Part shown: piece by piece, positions 1 to 9,130 of the stretch
Layout of the letters: every line of letters starts with the position of its first letter
How positions within the stretch are numbered: the first letter of the stretch is position 1
DNA from: Protonemura montana
Taxonomy: Eukaryota > Arthropoda > Insecta > Plecoptera > Nemouridae
Direction: 5' to 3'
DNA length: 64,000 nt
NCBI GenBank assembly: GCA_947568835.1
Contig: OX387603.1
Location: 19,802,651-19,866,650, forward strand
Notes under the pieces: generated by a model
What the model was told of the DNA's origin: nothing
The model's database searches: none
Seen by the model: only the letters and a program-made list of their open reading frames with translations
Position numbers and translations under genes: made by a program

Positions 1-189
1 CTCTTCGTATTTGTGTTTCCTAGCGACATGCGATTTGAAAGACACCCAGTTGCGATAAGACGCATTACAATCTGGGAATCTGCAGTTCGTCAAAAAATTT
101 AAGTCATGTCTATGATTTCTCACAACGTGTTGCACTGTCGAAATTCTACTTGCAGATTTGAAAAAGCACATCTCACACGAGTACACCAT
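1..189 (-). CDS. C2H2 zinc-finger protein, N-terminal part (runs off window)
   Basis: Reading leftward from an ATG at 189, 63 codons stay open to the window edge, so the gene is cut by the window. Two finger-like units are visible. The first is C5-x2-C8-x12-H21-x4-H26 and the second is C36-x4-C41-x12-H54-x4-H59, both with spacing allowed for C2H2 fingers. The linker between them (residues 27-35) is not the TGEKP-type linker of classic KRAB-like arrays. Such fingers bind zinc and usually nucleic acid; the target is unknown. The gene is head-to-head with the SAM-domain gene, with about 280 bp between the two start codons, so a shared promoter is plausible. The ATG at 189 was chosen because the fingers begin only four residues later; an upstream exon could still exist. 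I cannot name the family. Confidence 0.65.
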   Translation of the reverse strand, partial: MVYSCEMCFFKSASRISTVQHVVRNHRHDLNFLTNCRFPDCNASYRNWVSFKSHVARKHKYEE

Positions 190-468
190 TTCATTTTATT
201 GTGACCGTGCAAGCAAATCTATTAAAAATATTTAAATAAAATAAATAACACAAAAGCACCCTGTGATCGAACTCGGACTGCTAGTGCTACTTGACATTGA
301 CAACACGGTCAGCTGATCCGACCTAGGCTGAGCTAGACAGCAGCTCCGACCGATTTTCGCGCGTTTTTAGCGATTCTAGCCCTTATAGCAGGTGAAGCGG
401 CGTCGCCTCAGAAATTGGGAATCTTCGAAGTGTTTTGTATAGCCACTGTGCGATTCGGGTACAAAATA
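190..468. promoter_or_regulatory. Divergent intergenic region between zinc-finger and SAM genes
   Basis: The start codons of two divergent genes are separated by this 279-bp stretch, which must hold at least part of both promoters or 5' leaders. It contains a CpG-rich block at about 345-370 and no clear TATA box at a standard distance. A tRNA-like segment on the minus strand lies inside it and is listed separately. Promoter function is inferred from gene orientation only. Confidence 0.35.
248..345 (-). repeat. Possible decayed tRNA-like (SINE head-like) segment
   Basis: On the minus strand a stretch resembling a Pol III A box (TAGCTCAGCCTAGG) is followed about 60-70 bases later by GAGTTCGATCACAG, close to the B-box core GTTCGA. 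An AT-rich tail follows. No good cloverleaf folds, so it is not a functional tRNA. It could be a decayed tRNA-derived SINE head, or chance. No second copy is visible in the window. Confidence 0.25.
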
Positions 469-2916
469 ATGGCAGACGACTACACCGAAGCTATCCTCTA
501 CAAGTGGGGATTAGAATCACTTGTGGAATCTTTTCGAGGTAAGTGTAAAGCAGGATGAATAACCATTAATTCATTGTAACAAATGGTAAACTTTCATATC
601 CTTCTAGGTTAAACTAACCTACTTGGGTGTGTGTCCTTATGTATCCTACTTGGGCTTAGTTTAGGGTTACCAGGGTATGCAAGTTTACATACCTTAAAGC
701 TTACCTACTGGTGATCAAAGTAACTGAACTGTGATGCCACCACTGAAAAGGTAGCCGCACTCTCTGTATCACCAGTCACCACCATTCACGGTGGTTCCAT
801 TTTATATTTCAGAGGCGGATATAAACCGGGAGGCACTGGCTGCCCTGAGCGGGCATGCAGATATTATTGCCGTTCTTATACCTTCCATCGGAAAGCGTGT
901 AATTTTTTTGAAGAAACTACATGAGTTGCACCAAGAGTCGGAGCCCATTGTAATCATGGACAACATCCCAGTAGTGGTACGAAACTTGTCATAACTTCTC
1001 GTTCTGATATTTCAAGTTACGGTGCATTCTTGTAGGTAACCTATCATCTTTCAATAATTTTTACCTAATGTCAAATATTTTGGCCCTATCATCTTTTTGC
1101 CCTTCTGACTGGTCTTTGATTTCTTTGATTTTAGGCCACAACATCATTCGCAACTGAAAATGTTGTTGATTGTGTCATTGAGGATGTGAGCTCCATCTCC
1201 AGTGCCTCCACTATCAGGGTGGAATCACCAGCTGCCAGAGACACTCCACCCAAACCAAGACTACTTGCACAGAAAAATGCCTTCTATGTGAAAAGGAAAA
1301 CTAAGGATGTTATTCCATACCCCACGACCATTCCAGAGCTTACATATAACCTGCAAGTAGCCCATAGCCGAGGGGACCTTGAGCGAAATGGCCATTTACA
1401 TTTAGAGCTTGTAAGAATGCTCTCTGTCCATCTGTTGGGCATAACAAATGGAAACCCAACACCAACTGATTACTCAAACTACAGTTTGGCGGTTGTCGAC
1501 AAGTACCCATTTTTGGGAGACGGGTCAGAACATCGAAATGTAAGTTTACGTTGCAACTTATCTTCTGTGGTTGTCATTTTTTATGCAAGTAGGTACCTAC
1601 TTGGTACCGATCATGGCCGGTGATACCATCATTATTGTCATTGGGCCAGTAATATTAATAAAAAATACCTAAAGTGACTGCCTAAAGCCACTCCTACATG
1701 TCAAAGCCTTTAATATAAAAATATAATTGTTGACCTAGGCAATGGTTATTTGGATCTATCTGCAAGTCTACGATTGGTTTTTCCCTTCTAACAGGTGTCT
1801 GTACGATTGCGGCTTCAAAGGTGCAGAACTAATCACGTTTATGAAGAAAAAAGGACTTTGGCGGGAAAATCCCGCAAAACAAAGAACCTAAAGATTGTCC
1901 ACAAAAGTGCAGTGGTCTCCATTCACGAATGGTAAAAAATTTACTGTTTTAAACTTTCTGTTGTATCATAATATAATAGTAGGTACTAAAGGTTATGTGA
2001 AATTAACTTTTTTTTTTACAGTACTACTAAACCAGCTGAGCTAGTTGAAGATCCAATGTCCGATATGATGAAGGAGCTGAAGAAGAAGGGGGCTGGAGGG
2101 GGACCACACATTAAGCTCTTGCTCGTACAAACGGCGCAAGAACGACGAAAAGTGGTTGCTGCGGCAACCACCTGCTCAGATATTCTGGATATATTTCCCC
2201 ATTTATCAAACACAGAAATGGTAGGGGCATTAACTCAATTGAAATTGAAATTGTAAGCCAGGTTACTAAAGATCAGGGTACTAACTGTCTATTTTTATTT
2301 CAGTTGATTTTTGATTTCGGGTTGATACAAGATATCTCCAACACGTCTGACGCATTTGCCGAAGTGTCTAGAAAACTGAAAGTAATTTTTGGTAAAGAAG
2401 ATGACCACTTCGAGTTTGCCGACTTGGAGAATATGAATTTATTCGTCCGGCTGCTTTCCCGACTTCATCCTCGCACCAAAAAGGGTAGTCGCCCCTTGCT
2501 GGAGCTTGCAATGGTACATTGGCATTATTTTGTAGCTATGTATTCATATACCGCACTATCAGCTGAAATGAGGGCGTTAATGTCGTGCTTTGTTGCAGGC
2601 CGGTCAAGAGTTTGACTTGACGTCTGAAGCTGTGCAGGGCCCGTGCATGGTGGTTTATTTTGATGAAAAAACTATCATCAGTTCGGCGCTCCTATGCGAA
2701 GGTCGCGTCATGTGCCATTCGGGCGCGCTATCGACACATCAGCTTCTGCTGGTGTTACTTGGATCATACTTTGTAATGGACAGAAACTTTCCCTCTGCAT
2801 ATGGTATGTTTCTAACATTTCTACACTTGTACATGTTGAAAACCAAGATTGGAACAAAGTTCCAGGGAACACTTACATACAATAAGTTTATTAAGGAATA
2901 TTTAGATTTAGAGTAA
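469..2916 (+). CDS. SAM-domain protein, SAMD3-like, seven exons, 500 aa
   Basis: Exons are 469-538, 813-976, 1135-1539, 1795-1931, 2022-2220, 2304-2513 and 2599-2916. Every intron starts GT and ends AG, phases match across all junctions, and the joined reading frame is 1503 nt with a TAA stop. The start ATG has A at -3 and G at +4. Residues about 8-70 form a sterile alpha motif: helix with LYKWGLESLVESF, then ADINREALAALSG, then DIIAVLIPSIGKRVIFLKKL. SAM domains mediate protein-protein or RNA contacts. Residues 79-258 are basic and proline-rich at first, then helical (ELTYNLQVAHSRGDLERNG). Residues 259-500 match no domain I know. Length and architecture resemble vertebrate SAMD3 and its expanded fish and invertebrate relatives; this naming is inference. 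Short introns and an intact frame argue for a live gene. The C-terminal exon could be longer if an unrecognised donor near 2800 is used. Confidence 0.8.
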
Positions 2917-2918
2917 CA

Positions 2919-3360
2919 AATAGCCATTGAAGGCATTGTGTTTAAGACCGGGCAAGCGCAGCCACTGCCATCGCTAATTCCAACAAATTGAGTTTTTGAT
3001 CATACTTCCAGCTGTGCTATCTGCCAGCTTAGTTCTCATAACAGAATTTTGTTCTCCAATACATTTTTTTAAAACAAATTTGATAGTTCGTTTACAAATG
3101 TGTATCTAAAAGCTTTTTAATGTAGGTATAGGGATACATTCATAAGTTATCTTATCACATTGGTTAAAACAACTCAATTGTATAAAGATATAATAAAATG
3201 TGTTGCTATAAGAAACAATTTGGCAGAGGAATTTGGCAACTGGAAGTACACATAGTAAAAAAATAATTTTTCGGAATTTGCTGAGCTTGCACTTGCCCGT
3301 TCTTAAGGTAGATTTTCTACTTATACCATTAGGTACTATTTTTACTTAAATTGCTGCCAA
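2919..3360 (+). promoter_or_regulatory. 3' flank of SAM gene with candidate poly(A) signal
   Basis: AATAAA lies at 3192-3197, about 280 bp after the stop, and is the first canonical signal downstream. The flank begins with a motif (AATAGCCATTGAAGGCATTG at 2919) that recurs in the tandem repeat at 3361-3640, so the repeat family overlaps the probable 3' UTR. Nothing else is recognisable here. Confidence 0.4.
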
Positions 3361-3645
3361 AATAGCCATTAAAGAATTTTGTTGACTAGTAGATTTGGAA
3401 ATCGTAACTTTACTTTTTTTGACTTTAAGTCGTATTCCTGCCAAATAGCCACTGAAGGCATTGTGTTGAAGGTGAATTTGATACCTGCTCCCATATTTTA
3501 CTTTCTAAATAGCCATTGACAAATTGTGTTGACTTATAGTAGATTTGATAATCATAACATGGCTATTTTTTCTTTAAATCGTATTCCTACCAAATAGCCA
3601 CTGAAGGCATTATGTTGAAGGTGAATTTGATACCTGCTTGTATTT
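3361..3645 (+). repeat. Two-part tandem repeat, about 148-bp period
   Basis: The phrase AATAGCCA starts at 3361, 3444, 3508 and 3593, giving alternating spacings of 83, 64 and 85. The units at 3361 and 3508 resemble each other (GTTGACT, AGTAGATTTG, TCGTATTCCTRCC), as do those at 3444 and 3593 (CTGAAGGCATTRTGTTGAAGG). This is a higher-order array of two diverged half-units, about two full periods long, with a stray half-unit at 2919. Confidence 0.75.
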
Positions 3646-3856
3646 TATACTATTGACACCGGTTTTTTTTTTGTTACCATATAGTGTATTATATGCTTTT
3701 GTTAGCATGGGTAATAAGTAATAACCCATCTCGTTACAAAACCAAAGGAATAAAGTTGAGCAAATATCATGCAGATTCGGTGTTGATATTGATACCACAT
3801 TCCCTTTCATTCCATCCCATCCCCAAATCAAATCCAAATTTTCAGACTGACATACT
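3646..3856. other. Non-coding stretch, nothing recognised
   Basis: Small open frames occur on both strands but lack any family resemblance. The tandem array ends at its left side and a nested palindrome cluster begins at its right. Confidence 0.3.
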
Positions 3857-3960
3857 GTCTGGTTTCTCCATTCAGAGAGTATGAAACTCTGGTTTTGCAA
3901 ACCAGAGAAAATGAATCTCTGAATTTAAATTCAGATGGATCAGTAGTCTTGAAACCAGAC
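3857..3960. repeat. Nested palindrome cluster
   Basis: An outer inverted repeat, GTCTGGTTTC (3857-3866) and GAAACCAGAC (3951-3960), encloses two further palindromes. One has 9-bp arms CTCTGGTTT / AAACCAGAG around a 3-base loop (3887-3907). The other is the perfect 16-mer CTGAATTTAAATTCAG (3919-3934). Both outer and inner arms use the same word CTGGTTT. The structure could form a cruciform or a branched hairpin if transcribed. Confidence 0.7.
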
Positions 3961-4538
3961 TAAATTAATGTCTTCAAGTCGATGGCAACTTTAGAGCGCT
4001 CAATGTGCTGGAAACAAGAGTACTGTTTTTGCAGTGTAGTCAACTGCACTCACCGTCGCTGCTACACCGCGAATCCACCTTTCGCCGCTTCAATTTCATT
4101 TCTTGGAACAGACTCATGGTGTCCAGCTCACACGGGTTTCTCGTAAGGGTCATAATTCCTGCAACAATCGGACAAAACACACACAGTTTTAATGAAAATG
4201 TTCAGCAAGCTTTAGCAACAGTCGCAAGGGATGATGGCTGGAGATGAATTAATCTGGGCAACAATGTTTGTGGTTTGGAATGCGCTGCGTTGAAGGGAAC
4301 AAACAATTCATCACTGCTAGTGTGTGGGTGAATGTAGTGACTTCACAATTGTTGTGAAGAGTAATTCGTATGATTGTATTCTAGCATGTGCTAATGAGTC
4401 AAAAGCGTGGATTACAATTAGTAAAGGAGTCGCAAAGCAACCCGTTGTGTTCTGGATCGCTAGGAAACGGGATAAAAGCCTTCATCCTGAATTTTGTTGG
4501 TAAAGATGAAAACATAAATTGATTACCACAAAGTAGTG
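3961..4538. other. Non-coding stretch, nothing recognised
   Basis: No coding frame with family resemblance, no RNA gene and no repeat shared with other parts of the window were seen. Confidence 0.3.
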
Positions 4539-4987
4539 CACCGAACGGTTTGGCGTGTTGGAAACACCGGTTCTCATGAGACCACCGAAATTAAGTAACA
4601 TTGTGCTGAGTCAAGTATTGGATGGGTGACTATCATACACATGGACAGTTCTGTTCGGGAGAGAGGATGGAGAGATGCAAGTTATTACAGCAACTTCATT
4701 CGCCTTGCTTATCAACCTCTCGATATCATGGATTTGCGGAGGAATCCTGTTGATCGCGTTGTTCCGTCCTTCGAAAGGGATGTTAAACCGGTGGTACCCT
4801 TGATGCTATTCGACAGGAGTAGGCTACGTGCCGGCACCGGGTTTCACCGCCTCCCTTCAAAGCTCATCATCATTATCACCATCATCAGCATCATTCTCAT
4901 CCACTCATTCACCGACGCCATTAGATCAGTGCCACAGGGCCCGTTGTCATAACAGTGCGTCGTTAAACAAAATAATCAATTAAATCA
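4539..4987 (+). mobile_element. 5S-rRNA-derived SINE (family A), near full length
   Basis: The copy starts with the 5S-like head (ACCGAACGG, then GTTGGAAACACCGGTTCTCATGAGA, split over two 5S helices). It continues through the A-box region (GAAATTAAGTAACATTG) and C-box region (TATTGGATGGGTGAC). The family body follows (CTCTCGATATCATGGATTTG; CCTTCGAAAGGGATGTTAA), ending in GTGCGTCGTTAAAC plus an ATCA-rich tail. It is diverged from the younger copies at several CpG sites, so it is moderately old. No clean target-site duplication is seen. Confidence 0.85.
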
Positions 4988-5560
4988 CAAGTGGAAGATG
5001 TATTCTTGAAGATGTTCCATGAAACAAAAGGGTCAGGCTCGCCGAGCTCTGAGTATCCAGAGAAACCGAAATCTATTGGTCACGCATTCGCACAATAAAG
5101 TCGAATCTAACTTGTGGCCATTGAAAATGAACAGCGGGTTACGTTATCAAATGAGAAAACTTTCATCTGGCTACAGGTCGTTGGCATGTTACATTGAAAA
5201 CGAAAGTGACCGAGTTGTATCGAGGTGCTTAAGTAGGGAGTAAAAACGTACATAGGTCTCTCATGAAACGAACAACACTGTTGCAATGATTGTGTTAATT
5301 GCACAAGAATAATATTGACCTTGTTTCTACGCACATTATTCATTATGTCGTGATCGTCAAGTGAACATGCTGATATTCAATATATTTTGAACTAAATAAT
5401 AGTTTCCTGACTAGCAGACATGACCCACATCAACTCTAGTCGCCGACAGTTCAACATCATTGATGGTTGTCGTAGTGATGCAGATCACATCTGCGATTTA
5501 GAACCAGCATTGAGTTTACAGTCAGTTTACAGTCAGAGATAGTGTTAAAGATAAATTTCT
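4988..5560. other. Non-coding stretch, nothing recognised
   Basis: Open frames at 5019-5243 (plus) and 5107-5343 (minus) overlap one another in opposite strands and resemble no family. There is a short direct repeat GTCAGTTTACAGTCAG near 5521. Confidence 0.3.
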
Positions 5561-5872
5561 GCTGGAAAAACTAGCCGGCTATACGGGGTATTAGTAGGTG
5601 ACACCCGATGGCGCTTGTGGCCGTCCTTTTAAACAAACCTCTACATTTAAATAACTGCGACTCTAAATATCGATACATTTGTATCAATCGTTGAGGTTAG
5701 CATCAATAGAGATTAATTGAGCGTAAACTAGTCTCAAATGCAAGGAATCAGCGAGAAATAACAAAATAACGGGTTTAACTTCGAAATGACGGTGACTTCA
5801 TCTATTAGCATCATCCATTTGTGTCGGTCAGTAGTCGTTTGGCGGGTATTTTTCTCAAAGACAGTTAAATGA
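5561..5872 (+). repeat. Dispersed repeat family D, copy 1
   Basis: This segment aligns along its length with 54306-54600 and 62172-62456. Shared landmarks in order are GCGCTTG..GCCGTCCTTTT, AACAAACCTCTACA, TTAAATAAC, ATCGATACATTTGTATCAATCG, AGATTAATTGAGCGTAAAC, ATCAGCGAGAAATAAC and GACGGTGACTTCATCTA. No terminal inverted repeat, Pol III box or coding frame is clear, so its class is unknown. Confidence 0.7.
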
Positions 5873-6269
5873 TAGTACGGTACTACCAACTGGCCAACTA
5901 GCATTTTTGTGCTGAGGGTTCAATACAAAAACACAGCTATTTTCACCAATGTTAGAATGAAAGTTATATGGCGATTTCACATTTTATAGCCAAATACTAA
6001 GTGCACATTCAACGTCAACGCGAATTGCTATAGGTACTAAATTTAATTTGAGCGTGCACTCAAATCAGCACTTTATGACCAGTTATTCGTTCTTCCGCCT
6101 CTGAAGGTTGCTAAATTAAAACTTACTACCCACTTTGCTTTTCACTCGGAATGCGAATTTCATAGCGTCAATTTGTTACATTCCGCGAAGGAAATAGCGG
6201 TTACCAATAACAGTCGTATTATTTGAAATAAAGCGGTATTTCACGCAATTGTTCAGCAAGAGAACATGC
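5873..6269. other. Non-coding stretch, nothing recognised
   Basis: It lies between repeat D copy 1 and repeat E copy 1. No coding frame, RNA gene or shared repeat was seen. Confidence 0.3.
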
Positions 6270-6530
6270 TTTACCGGTAGAGGCGCCACCAGTCGCTTAG
6301 GGGTAACGTGTGAGTCAACTGTCATTTTTAAATACTATTTAACTGTATAAACCTTGATCTCCGCTGATATCCGCCATCTTACATTTTCTCTAAAGCTTTC
6401 GTCCTGCCGATATTTTATCTTTTGAGCTGTTATAAGAATTCTTCTAGCAATAACAACCCTGGGAATTATTTTACCACTAGAATCATGACTGAAACTGCTG
6501 GGGGCAGTCCTTTTGCTGCTATCTTCTTCC
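6270..6530 (+). repeat. Dispersed repeat family E, copy 1
   Basis: This aligns, with gaps, to 22355-22640. Shared words are GGGGT(A/G)AC, GTCAACT, TCATTTTTAAATAC, GCCATCTT/GCCATTTT, TCTAAAG, AGCTGTTAT, TTCT(A)CAAT and TTGGGAATTATTTT-like. Class unknown; divergence between the two copies is high, so it is old. Confidence 0.5.
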
Positions 6531-9065
6531 CTAAGACCAGACAGTTTGAGATCAGTGTTTTGGTTTAAAGGTCAAGACACTTGACAACAATCGTTATATT
6601 GATTTCATGAACCAACAAATCGATACTTGTATGTACCACATGTTGTTATTTTTATTGGCACTTGATCTTGATCGATTTAAAGGTCTCGAAGGGGGTGTAG
6701 CTGGTGGGGACGGGGACGGGCTAAAGTGAGGAAGTCTGGAACGCGTTTAAACAAGACGTTCACCCGGGAAGTGGCCGCAAAACGACGACAGTCATCACAA
6801 TCGATTCGCACTTTGCCGGAAAATACGCACATCGGTAGAGCACATGTCAGCCAAAGAAAAACGCGATCACATCCGGCACAGATGTGTAATTGGAACGAGA
6901 TTTTTTTTTTTTTAATAACTACAACTTTTAGAACGTAATCTTCATTTATTTTCACAGTCGTTTACCGATTTGGCCGCAATTTACAAGTGCCTACTCGCTT
7001 GTGGATTATTCAAGATCTGTGCATTGACGAAACCATGTTTTAGATTCTCAAATAAGGGGGTAAATTGGTTATCACAAAGTAACTGCCCCAGAAAATATTA
7101 ACTGTGATAAGCTGATCGTATAAAAGTTCGAGGTTTGTAAATCCGCTGCCCAAGAATTTTCCGTTGTTGGGTGGTAAATCAAAATATTTCACAAATTGTC
7201 GCTCATTTAATATATATATATATATATTTTTTTAAGCAAATGTGGAACTAAGGGGACATTTCTGGTAGATCCCAGCCACATAACTGTGTAATGAAAACTG
7301 TTTTCTCGTAAGAAAAGTCTCAATTGAATACTCATCAAATTCTCTCTCCAAATTTACTCTTCCAAAGACTGACACTTCAAACTTTTTCCATGAATTTTTC
7401 ACGTCTAGATGGAGGAAAGTGATTTTTCCTGCTAGATATAGCAGTAAGGCTGCCCGTCATAATAAGGGTTATAATCTTACTGACACGCTCTTTATATACA
7501 AAGACCTTTTTCAAAAGTACGTTCACCCCCCTTGTTTGTACTGCCAATGACGTCACGAATTCCTCCCACTAACACCGAAATAGTAGTCACGTAGATGATC
7601 CAAATGTATTCTTATCGAACGCATCTGGAAATAGAGCGCTTTCAATTGGACAGATCACCAACGCGAAGCCACTAACAACTAAATTAAAATGACAAATCAA
7701 ATCTGTAAGACGTCCAGCAAAGAACGAGGCTTGATACAAAAAAAAACCCACACATCTTGAGTTATTGGCAAGCACCAACTAAAATTAATTATTCAGCTAT
7801 TTTATAAATAGTGATCTACTTTTTATGTGTATCACATGATAAAAACCACCTTCTAAGACAAACTAAACCAAAGAAAGATCCTCCAACTATCTCTTAGCAT
7901 CCCCATTCATAAAATTCGAAGCATCATTACCATTTATCAACGAAGATCGAAAAACAACAGAACTAAAATAGTTCTGACTACCTACTGAAAGCAATTCACG
8001 TGGCTCAAAAAAAATCAAGAACCTTGCGGGCAACCATCATAACTAGCAAAAGTTTCGCAAACACAAAACTTAAATTTGCGCCACGACCGTCGCTAGGTTA
8101 TTGCCACCGACGTTGCCACACTAGATTATCAATGCCACAAGTCGACAGTAAGGCAATTCGCACAAAGCTACCGCACTTCGGTAGCAATTAGAAGCACGCA
8201 TACCACCACAGTACCTGTGTTTTTGTATGGTATTTTTTTATACCCTGTTAATCATAGTAGCAAATAGTGATACGAAAAACTTTCACTTGTAAAGCAGTGT
8301 TGGTTGTCCTCCTTTCCATGGCGTTGGGTTGAATGCCCTGTGCGATCACTCGTTCGTGTCAGCCTGCCAGTTTTGCATCTATTATCAATGCCAAACAGTC
8401 GATAGCCCAAACCTTCCTCTATAAGCCTGCTATCAAACTTTCACTTTTAAACGGCGTACTGATCTGTAGTGCGCATGCGATTTAAGCCTCTTGACTGTAA
8501 CTATTACAGTAATCGAGAGTTCAAACGTAGCCAGGGGTGTGAAATGGAGTAGGTAGGTGTAACAGTTCAAGGACCACATTGAGATGACTAAGTTATGTTT
8601 AAAGGATGATTGTAATATTTTGTAAGAATAGCAAAGTTGAGGGGGTCTTTGCGAAGAGTAATATGCATGTGGCAGATCATCTGATTTGAGATTTAAGTGA
8701 GAATTATAGATTTTAAAATGAGTTGGTGGAGGTGCCGTGTTCGATGGAGGTGCCATGTTTATATGTTTTGCTATTGACAAGGAAAGTTGAATCATAAATG
8801 TCGGGGAATTCTAAATTTAGTTGACATTAAAAGCATAAACTTCACTCCCCTGGCTGGCCAACAAACTGTGTATTTAATTGAATAAATTGCATTACAAGAT
8901 TTGGAACGTTGGCCAAGAAGAATTAACATGTTTTGAACGATGTTAGGTCGTAAATAGTCGCGCGAAACAAAACATAGTGGATGAAAATGTCTTCTTATTA
9001 CTCATCTTCAAGACAATTTGAGATTTTGAACGTGAGTAAAATAAGTGTATTCTCATCTCGTCCGA
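6531..9065. other. Gene-free stretch with one CRE-type site and a TA run
   Basis: Open frames here (for example 6677-6955 minus, 8433-8795 minus) look random, show no domain and overlap frames on the other strand. A (TA)n run lies at about 7209-7227. A perfect TGACGTCA sits at 7548-7555. I see no RNA gene or splice-bounded exon. Confidence 0.35.
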
Positions 9066-9130
9066 GATTAGACCAGTGCCAAAGATTTCGTTGTCAAAAC
9101 AGTGCGTCGTTAAGCACCTCAAATCGATAG
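9066..9130 (+). mobile_element. 5S-SINE family A, 3' end fragment
   Basis: Only the 3' tail of the family is present: GATTAGACCAGTGCC, then TTGTCAAAACAGTGCGTCGTTAA and a short ATCGATAG end. It is 5'-truncated, as expected from incomplete reverse transcription. Confidence 0.7.
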
